Under the pieces are notes generated by a model. That model worked only from the letters and a program-made list of their open reading frames with translations. It ran no database searches and had not been told where the DNA came from. A DNA stretch of 5,229 nucleotides. It comes from DATGYC01 sp035298385. Its GTDB lineage: Bacteria > Bacillota > Sulfobacillia > Symbiobacteriales > Symbiobacteriaceae. Below are positions 1 to 5,229 of the stretch, in pieces. The DNA lies in contig DATGYC010000383.1 of NCBI GenBank assembly GCA_035298385.1, forward strand, positions 1 through 5,229, written 5' to 3'. Both the position numbers and the translations under genes were made by a program. Numbering within the stretch: the stretch's first letter is position 1; each line of letters begins with the position of its first letter.

Positions 1-3000
1 ACCCTCCAACTGCCCCCCATCCAAGACGGGGCGCTGATCCTGACCCGTGACCTGATGCCCGGCACCAACTGGGGTGAACTGCTCACCCTCTACAACGGTG
101 GTCAGCCACTCGTGATCAGCGGCGCCCAGCAGGTGACCGGACCGACCAGCACCACGGTCACCGGCACCGCCTCCTTCCTGAACGCGCCGAACTTGACGGT
201 CCAAGCGGTCTTCACGGACCAGGCGATGCTGCGCTTTAGCCTCATCGGCTCCACGCCCGGGCCCAACCCCTGGCGCTTCAGCCGCGCCTTCCCCGATCTG
301 CCCCTCTTCCCGGGCGCCAAGCGGGACGACGGCACGCCCTTCCTCGACACCCTTCGCTTCGCCAACGCCGCCTTCATCCTCGCCACGGCGGATGGGACGG
401 ATGCCGTCGGTCACGCCTACACAGCGGGTCTCAACTGGGCGGGGGACCTCTTCCCGCAGTCCCTCCTGGGCCTACTCGGGACCATGATGGGTGGCGACCA
501 GATCGTCCGGCTCTCTGGGCCGATTCGGCTGCCCAAGTCGGGCGAGAGCGCGCTACCGCTCGCACCCTATACCCATCCGTGGGAGGCAGGGGCCGTCCCG
601 GGGCTCGACTTGCAGGCCGACCTTGGGCTCGAACTGACGTTGCCCGGGACCGCTCTGAAGCTCCAGCAGACCTCCTTGCGGATCTGGGCGCCCCCCACGC
701 AGGCTTGGCTGCAGGCCAACCCGACCTTCCGCCCGCAGATCGCGATCACTGGACTCTTGTCGATCGACTCGGCCGGGGTGACGGCGAAGGTGGTCGCCCA
801 GGCGGGGCCGAACCTGAGCGGTCTCTCCCTGTCGAGCCGGTTCGAGAACGTCACCTTGACGAATCTAGCCAAGCTGGCCGATCTGGCCGGTGGCTCCGAC
901 CTCTTCAACAGTCTGCCGACCGAGTTGCAGGCCTTCGGTGAGGCCCTGGGCGGCCTAACCCTGGAGGCAGCGGGAGTCGACTTTGACACCACGCTCACCC
1001 CGAGTTCGATCTGGGTCCAGGTCGGCATGCCCAACCTGAAGGCGACCCTGATCCCCGGCTTTGATGTGGCCTCCCCGAGCGTCAACTTCAGCGTCACCAA
1101 CCCGTTTGGCGGCGGCGTTCGCGCCATTGGAACGATTCTGGGCGCCCGGGTTGGCCTGGGCGGTACCCAATGGGATGCCGACTTCATCTATCCGGGCGGG
1201 ACTGCCTGGGTACGCATGCTCGACAGTACGGCGATCCCGGTCAAGGGCCTGCTTAGTGCCGCCGGACTGGATCTCCCGGGCGACCTGCCCGACCTCGCCA
1301 TCGGCGGGGCGTCGGCCTCGCTGGCGATGGATGGCAGTTGGTCGTTAGCGGCCTCCCTGGCCGATTCGCCGCCCTGGACGCTCGACCTCGGTCCAACGCC
1401 GCTAACCCTGTCGGATCTGTCGGTCTCCCTCCAGCACAGCCCCGGCGCCAACGCCGGCTCCTTTGGCGGCACGCTCGCCCTGGGGAAGAATCTCACATTC
1501 CGCTTTGCCTACACCCTGCCTGGCACCTTCAAGATCCGGGCCGAGCTCCCCAGCGGGAAGCTCTCCGATCTGATCGAGGCGCTGACCGGCTCCAAGCCCA
1601 GCGTGCCCGACGGCTTCGATCTCTCGTTTACCCAGACGTGGGCGCTGATCCAGCAGTCAGGCTCAAGCCTGACCTTCCAGGCCGCCACGCTGATCGATTC
1701 GGTCGCCCTGCTCGCCCTGACGGTCCAGAAGGCGGGCAGCTGGGGCTTCGCGGTGGGATTTGAGATCGACGGTGACTTCACCACGCTGCCGGGACTCGCG
1801 GCGCTGGCGCCCTTCGTCGACTTCGTGGGGCTGCAGAGCGTCATGCTGGTGCTCTCCTCGCTCCAGGATCCCGGCCTCCTCTTCCCGGACTCGGCCGCCT
1901 TCCAGGCCCCGGCGCTTGGGAACAAGCAGATCAAGCTGCCGGCGGGGGTGGGGGGGCTCGTTCAGGGCTTCAACCTCTATGCGAGCCTCTCCACGACCAA
2001 GAGCCAAGCCTTCCAGGCGCTGGCGAAGTGGCTGAAGATCAAGCTGGATGGCTCGGTCGCCGTTACGGTAGCCGTTGGGTTGCCAGATCCGAGCCAGAAC
2101 TCGAAGCTCTTCCTGACCGTGAGCCAGACGCTCCAGGACGGCATCACCCTGAACGGCCAGTTGGGTGGTCTCCTGGTCGGCGGCGAGGTCGGCGCCTTCC
2201 TGACCGGCCAGCTCCGGGCGACGGTCCAGAAGCAGCCGCTACGCTTCGACCTGACGACGCTGATCGTCCCCAACGGCATCCTCGTCAGCGGCTCGATGAT
2301 CGGCAAGGTGAAGTTCGATCCCCTGCCGGTCCAGTTGGGCGATGTCGGCCTGGTCGTCGGGATCGACTGGGAGGGGATCCCGAGCCTCGGCCTGGCGGCC
2401 ACGCTCGAGATCGAAGGCTTCCAGGCGAGTGCGGCGCTCTTCTTCGACTCGACCGATCCGGCGAAGTCGCTCGTGGCGGGCTCGATGGACGGGCTCACCC
2501 TGCGGGACGTCGCCCGCATCTTCGCCAGCCAGCAGCAGCTACCGAAAGAGGTCGACGACGTCCTGGGCGCCGTCGGCCTGAAGTCGTTGGCCGCTTTCAC
2601 GGGGGCGCCCAGCCTAGCGACGGCCCTGCAGAGTCGGGACCTGACCGCCATCAGCACCGCCTTCAAGGCCGTGGGGATCAACCTGCCCGCCAGCTCGGAC
2701 GGCGTGCTGCTGACCGACACCAAGGGTGGGGTCTACCACCTGACCGACCGGACGACCATGACCCATTATCGCCTGCAGGCGGGCGCCAAGGGGGTGGAGG
2801 TGGCACTCCTGCCACAACTCTACGTCGCCCCGGAGACGACGATGATCGGGGCGATCCAGTTCAACCAGGGCTTCCACGTCGAGGGCGAGATCGACCTCCT
2901 ACTCCTGAAGGCCCGGGTCAAGGCGCTGGTCAACGCCAAGCAGGGCATCGCCGCCGACGTCAACGTGGACCCGATCACGATCTGGGACGCCGACTTCTTC

Positions 3001-4083
3001 GCCCTGAAGGCGGCGCAGGGGAGCGGTGGGCCGTTGCTCTCGCTCTCGACCTTTACCCAGCCGACCCAGAAGGACCCGAACCTGCGCCCGCCGCACTTCC
3101 TGCTCAACGGCATGCTCCATCTGCTGGGCCTCGACCTGCTCTCGACCTACGTCAGTATCGACCGGAAGGGCTTTACCTTTGCTGTGAAGGGCCAGGTCAA
3201 CACCTTCCTCAACCTCGACCTAAAGGGTCAGATCGACGGCAGCCCGACCCTGATGCTGAGCGGCGCTACGGTGGTCGGACTGGATCGTCCGCTCGATCTG
3301 GGGCCCCTCGGCAAGGTCGGCGTGAAGACGGACGTGAAGAGCAGCCTCGACGTCGGCTACAAGGGGGGCACCGCCTCCGCAAAGCTGAAGGGCTCCTTCG
3401 ACTTCGCGGGCGTCCATGGCGAGATCCCACCCTTGACACTCGACGTCAAGGGGAAGGCTCTGGTCAAGATCGGCGATACCCTCTGGGAGCAGGTTAGCGC
3501 CATCCTCCAGAAGGCGCTGGCTTCGGCGGACCAGTGGCTCACGTGGGTGGGCAACAAGGTGATCACGGGCGCCGGGCAGACGGCCGCAGAGGTCGGTAAG
3601 GTGCTCAGCAACTCCTACCACCTCGCCAGTGAAGAGATCGCCAAGAAGACGCAGAAGTACCTGGGCTACGGCATCGATGGGGTGACGCAGGCGCTGCAGG
3701 GCGCCGGGCTGGCCGCTGACCAGGTCGTCCAGGTCCTCGGTCAGGTCGGCTATGGCGCGACCGAGATCGCGAACTCCGTGGCCAAGTTCTTCAAGGGGGC
3801 TAGCCACGTCGATACGAACTTCGGCCACGTCGACACCCCGGCCGGGCCGCACAGCGACCTGCCCGCCACGCATGTTGATGTCCCGCGCTCGCACGTGGAC
3901 ACCAAGCAGCATCTCGACGTCAAGAAGGTGAAGGTCGCTGGCGTCACGATCACCCCGCATGGTGACACGAAGCAGCACGTCGATACAACGGTCACGCCCC
4001 ACGGCGATACCAACACCCCGGCCGTCAATACGCGCATTCCACCGCATGGCGACACCAGCAGCCACGTCGACGTCAAGGTCTAG
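1..4083 (+). CDS. Giant cysteine-free, probably beta-rich protein with His-X-Asp repeat tail (5' end missing)
   Basis: The function is unknown. The frame is open from base 1, and the first in-frame ATG (position 55) has no ribosome binding site before it. The 18 codons upstream of it read like the rest of the protein, so the true start probably lies outside the window. Residues here are numbered from that ATG (1,342 in all). The body, about 1-1140, is rich in Gly, Leu, Thr, Ser, Val and Asp with alternating hydrophobic runs, which suggests stacked beta strands. A loose element with Leu-x-x-Leu and Asp-Leu helices followed by a Leu-Pro step recurs near 265-290, 500-520 and 812-838. Residues 1143-1242 look helical, with 14-15-residue repeats. 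Residues 1251-1340 carry eleven H-x-D motifs. I see no cysteine and no H-x-D outside the tail. The general style recalls very large bacterial and fungal DUF6603-type proteins, but that is an impression, not an assignment. A signal peptide cannot be judged without the N-terminus. The tail and the downstream radical SAM gene suggest a modified substrate. Confidence 0.9.
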   Translation, partial: TLQLPPIQDGALILTRDLMPGTNWGELLTLYNGGQPLVISGAQQVTGPTSTTVTGTASFLNAPNLTVQAVFTDQAMLRFSLIGSTPGPNPWRFSRAFPDLPLFPGAKRDDGTPFLDTLRFANAAFILATADGTDAVGHAYTAGLNWAGDLFPQSLLGLLGTMMGGDQIVRLSGPIRLPKSGESALPLAPYTHPWEAGAVPGLDLQADLGLELTLPGTALKLQQTSLRIWAPPTQAWLQANPTFRPQIAITGLLSIDSAGVTAKVVAQAGPNLSGLSLSSRFENVTLTNLAKLADLAGGSDLFNSLPTELQAFGEALGGLTLEAAGVDFDTTLTPSSIWVQVGMPNLKATLIPGFDVASPSVNFSVTNPFGGGVRAIGTILGARVGLGGTQWDADFIYPGGTAWVRMLDSTAIPVKGLLSAAGLDLPGDLPDLAIGGASASLAMDGSWSLAASLADSPPWTLDLGPTPLTLSDLSVSLQHSPGANAGSFGGTLALGKNLTFRFAYTLPGTFKIRAELPSGKLSDLIEALTGSKPSVPDGFDLSFTQTWALIQQSGSSLTFQAATLIDSVALLALTVQKAGSWGFAVGFEIDGDFTTLPGLAALAPFVDFVGLQSVMLVLSSLQDPGLLFPDSAAFQAPALGNKQIKLPAGVGGLVQGFNLYASLSTTKSQAFQALAKWLKIKLDGSVAVTVAVGLPDPSQNSKLFLTVSQTLQDGITLNGQLGGLLVGGEVGAFLTGQLRATVQKQPLRFDLTTLIVPNGILVSGSMIGKVKFDPLPVQLGDVGLVVGIDWEGIPSLGLAATLEIEGFQASAALFFDSTDPAKSLVAGSMDGLTLRDVARIFASQQQLPKEVDDVLGAVGLKSLAAFTGAPSLATALQSRDLTAISTAFKAVGINLPASSDGVLLTDTKGGVYHLTDRTTMTHYRLQAGAKGVEVALLPQLYVAPETTMIGAIQFNQGFHVEGEIDLLLLKARVKALVNAKQGIAADVNVDPITIWDADFFALKAAQGSGGPLLSLSTFTQPTQKDPNLRPPHFLLNGMLHLLGLDLLSTYVSIDRKGFTFAVKGQVNTFLNLDLKGQIDGSPTLMLSGATVVGLDRPLDLGPLGKVGVKTDVKSSLDVGYKGGTASAKLKGSFDFAGVHGEIPPLTLDVKGKALVKIGDTLWEQVSAILQKALASADQWLTWVGNKVITGAGQTAAEVGKVLSNSYHLASEEIAKKTQKYLGYGIDGVTQALQGAGLAADQVVQVLGQVGYGATEIANSVAKFFKGASHVDTNFGHVDTPAGPHSDLPATHVDVPRSHVDTKQHLDVKKVKVAGVTITPHGDTKQHVDTTVTPHGDTNTPAVNTRIPPHGDTSSHVDVKV
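3580..3780 (+). repeat. Five degenerate 14-15-residue helical repeats within the giant protein
   Basis: This is a protein-level repeat (residues 1176-1242) directly before the His-X-Asp tail. Each unit has a small residue, often Ala, then usually an acidic residue just before a Val or Ile, and often a Leu or Val four residues later. The anchor Val/Ile residues are V1180, I1195, V1210, V1224 and I1238, spaced 15, 15, 14 and 14 residues apart. The acidic position is E1179, E1194, D1208, D1222 and E1237. Tyr-Gly or Ala-Gly turns separate the later units. The spacing fits short amphipathic helices joined by turns. The role is unknown; it could be a stalk, an oligomerisation segment or a docking site for a modifying enzyme. 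The units are diverged at DNA level, so this is not a recent duplication. Confidence 0.6.
3805..4074 (+). repeat. Array of eleven His-X-Asp motifs at the C-terminus of the giant protein
   Basis: The motifs follow H-[V/G/S/L]-D-[T/V/L]. Their His codons start at 3805, 3826, 3850, 3871, 3892, 3910, 3958, 3976, 4000, 4045 and 4063. In order they read HVDT, HVDT, HSDL, HVDV, HVDT, HLDV, HGDT, HVDT, HGDT, HGDT and HVDV. Spacing is 6-8 residues except for two gaps of 16 and 15. The second gap holds a degenerate A-V-N-T unit at 4021. Linkers are short and rich in Pro, Thr, Lys and Ser, so the tail is probably extended. All eleven 12-base units differ in DNA sequence, while the protein motif is strict, which points to selection on the peptide. 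Such evenly repeated short motifs next to a radical SAM gene resemble the substrate region of a peptide-modification system. Metal binding by the His and Asp side chains is the main alternative. Confidence 0.9.
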
Positions 4084-4085
4084 AG

Positions 4086-4091
4086 AGGAGG
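4086..4091 (+). promoter_or_regulatory. Ribosome binding site of the EEP-family gene
   Basis: A perfect AGGAGG within a purine-rich stretch just after the stop codon of the giant gene lies nine bases before the ATG at 4101. It supports that start and independent initiation of the second gene within a shared transcript. Confidence 0.85.
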
Positions 4092-4100
4092 GGCAGCGGC

Positions 4101-4919
4101 ATGCCGAACTACTACGTCTTTCACCAGAACCTGCGGGTCTTCGCGGGGACAAACGCCCGACGCAACACGGCCTTCGAGGATGCGATGGACACCATCTCCA
4201 CCGACATTGGGAGCGATCGGGTCCTTGTGGCCGGTTTTACCGAGGTGATGAACAACCAGAACACCCGTACACCGCTGAGGCGCATTGCCCAGGAGCTCGA
4301 TGCGGCCCTGCGCACGCCCATCCTCTTCGCCACGGGCACCACGGCGGTGGGCAACCAGACGGAGTGGGTGGGGATCAGTACACACACCAACTTCACGGTA
4401 CAGATCTCGGGCAAGGTGCTCAAACAGACGAACAACACCTGGCAGGCCTACCCCGTAACGCCGCAGCTCCCCGCCGATCAGATGCCCCCTGGCAACTTCG
4501 CGGCTGATGTGCGGGGCCTTGCCTACGTGGGTGGTACCATTGGGAACCAGCGACTGCTCTTTGGCTTCATCCATAACAACTACACCTTGGGCGAGCCCAG
4601 CACGATCTACCGGGCGCTGCCCCAGATGGTCACTGCGATCGGTCAAGCCCACCAGGGGTGGGACCAGGTCACCCGCTATCTGGGCGGTGACTTCAACATC
4701 AGACCGGATGACATCGGCGTGGGCTATCGGGCGGTCTATGCGACGGATGAGGACATGGGTGAGATCAAGACGACCTGGTACCATACCTACGACTACTGGA
4801 TCACGAATAACGGGAACATCGACACCGGCCAAGCGGAGGTCTTTACCGCGAGTCGGTGGGAGAACGATCCCGATCTCTCGGACCATGCGGGGGTGGGGCT
4901 GCAGATTCTATCGACCTAG
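4101..4919 (+). CDS. Endonuclease/exonuclease/phosphatase (EEP, DNase I-like) superfamily protein
   Basis: This is a complete 272-residue protein, a normal length for a single EEP domain. Members hydrolyse phosphodiester or phosphomonoester bonds in DNA, RNA, nucleotides or lipids using Mg2+ or a similar ion. The visible signatures, in family order, are N10 in HQNLR; the metal-binding E48 in FTEV; H158 in FIHNN, matching the catalytic His after the central strand; GGDFN with D197 and N199; D231 in YDYW, matching the usual DYI element; and the terminal LSDH with D261 and H262. All expected catalytic positions are present, so it is probably active. No signal peptide or membrane segment is evident, so a cytoplasmic location is likely unless it is exported without one. 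It contains no cysteine. The gene starts 17 bases after the giant gene and has its own strong ribosome binding site. The substrate cannot be read from the sequence. A DNA or RNA nuclease and a phosphatase are all possible. Confidence 0.9.
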   Translation: MPNYYVFHQNLRVFAGTNARRNTAFEDAMDTISTDIGSDRVLVAGFTEVMNNQNTRTPLRRIAQELDAALRTPILFATGTTAVGNQTEWVGISTHTNFTVQISGKVLKQTNNTWQAYPVTPQLPADQMPPGNFAADVRGLAYVGGTIGNQRLLFGFIHNNYTLGEPSTIYRALPQMVTAIGQAHQGWDQVTRYLGGDFNIRPDDIGVGYRAVYATDEDMGEIKTTWYHTYDYWITNNGNIDTGQAEVFTASRWENDPDLSDHAGVGLQILST

Positions 4920-4954
4920 CTTGAGGGGTGGGGCTCGGGCTCTGAATCACCTAG

Positions 4955-4961
4955 AGGAGGT
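4955..4961 (+). promoter_or_regulatory. Ribosome binding site of the radical SAM gene
   Basis: AGGAGGT is a perfect seven-base match to the anti-Shine-Dalgarno sequence and lies six bases before the TTG at 4968. It decides the start: no ATG or GTG lies in frame between the preceding stop (4917-4919) and this TTG. The rest of the 48-base gap (4920-4967) is G-rich and shows no convincing terminator or promoter. Confidence 0.85.
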
Positions 4962-4967
4962 AGGGCC

Positions 4968-5229
4968 TTGTCCGTCGAGTTGCGCCCCTTTGGGGTGGCC
5001 TGCAACATCCAGTGCCCCTACTGCTACCAGCAGCCCCAACGAGAGGCGGGCAACATCCTGCAGCCCTATGACCTCGATGCGATGCAGGCAGCGGTGCGGC
5101 GGGAGGGTGGCCCCTTCACCCTCTTCGGTGGGGAGCCCCTCCTGCTACCGCTGCCCGAGCTAGAGACGATCCTCGCCTGGGCGCATGGGGAGTGGGGCGT
5201 CGCCCACATCCAGACGAACGGCACCCTGC
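4968..5229 (+). CDS. Radical SAM enzyme, N-terminal part (3' end outside window), possible peptide maturase
   Basis: Eighty-seven codons are present, from a TTG start to the right edge. Cys12, Cys16 and Cys19 form the CxxxCxxC motif (CNIQCPYCY) that binds the 4Fe-4S cluster, and the aromatic residue before the last Cys is typical. G54-G55-E56 is the GGE motif that contacts the methionine part of S-adenosylmethionine, and T83-N84-G85 is the usual element on the third strand. The very short N-terminal extension before the cluster motif, together with the CxYCY-type motif, is common among peptide- and protein-modifying radical SAM enzymes. Many of these carry a C-terminal SPASM or Twitch domain, which would lie beyond the window and cannot be checked. 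An anaerobic sulfatase-maturase-like role or an unrelated radical SAM reaction remains possible. Its place behind a gene encoding a His-X-Asp repeat tail makes that tail the obvious candidate substrate, by inference only. It probably shares a transcript with the two upstream genes. Confidence 0.93.
   Translation, partial: MSVELRPFGVACNIQCPYCYQQPQREAGNILQPYDLDAMQAAVRREGGPFTLFGGEPLLLPLPELETILAWAHGEWGVAHIQTNGTL

Noticed and set aside
1944..1956. G-rich run (five G, one T, seven G) as a possible phase-variable tract
   Set aside because: A run of seven is short for phase variation, the frame is intact through it, and it simply encodes Gly-Val-Gly-Gly.
2028..3497. 489-codon + strand open frame in another frame of the giant gene
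   Set aside because: The translation is Arg/Gly/Pro-rich low-complexity sequence typical of an out-of-frame read of high-GC DNA, and the overlapping frame has coherent protein character throughout.
3805..4074. H-x-D as the facial triad of an iron/2-oxoglutarate dioxygenase
   Set aside because: That fold uses one H-x-D plus a distant His inside a beta barrel; eleven copies in an extended tail do not fit.
3220..4152. Long open frame on the - strand (about 310 codons) opposite the tail and helical region
   Set aside because: It lies wholly antisense to a convincing coding region, and its composition (Arg-, Asp- and Val-rich) is what the complement of the repeats yields. High-GC sequence commonly gives such shadows.
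4950..4964. Possible small hairpin (CCTA / TAGG) with the ribosome binding site of the radical SAM gene in its loop
   Set aside because: The stem is only four base pairs with no extension on either side, too weak to call a regulatory structure.
4925..4965. Possible G-quadruplex in the gap before the radical SAM gene
   Set aside because: Only three G-runs are close together; the fourth is more than 20 bases away, so a standard four-run motif is not met.

Overview
The window is a G+C-rich bacterial segment, roughly two thirds G+C by eye, coding almost entirely on the + strand. Strong AGGAGG-type ribosome binding sites and a TTG start fit a high-GC bacterium, but nothing in the sequence fixes the phylum. 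I saw no RNA genes, insertion sequences, CRISPR arrays or terminators.

Layout. (1) Positions 1-4083 hold the 3' part of a very large gene whose reading frame is already open at the left edge. Its product has a long, probably beta-rich body of unknown function with no cysteine, then a stretch of short helical repeats (3580-3780). It ends in a striking tail of eleven His-X-Asp motifs packed into the last 92 residues (3805-4074). (2) After 17 bases comes a complete 272-residue protein with the full set of metal-binding and catalytic signatures of the endonuclease/exonuclease/phosphatase (EEP, DNase I-like) superfamily (4101-4919). (3) After another 48 bases comes the 5' end of a radical SAM enzyme gene (TTG start at 4968). 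It shows CxxxCxxC, GGE and TNG motifs and is cut by the right edge.

The tight same-strand spacing, a good ribosome binding site before both downstream genes and no visible terminator suggest one operon. My main hypothesis is that the radical SAM enzyme modifies the His-X-Asp repeats of the giant protein. This would be a relative in concept of the known His-Xaa-Ser (Hxs) repeat/radical SAM systems and of radical SAM enzymes that crosslink three-residue motifs starting with an aromatic residue. The phosphoesterase would be an unusual third component. The gene adjacency and the motifs are seen directly. The modification and any cooperation between the proteins are inference. Both ends of the locus lie outside the window.
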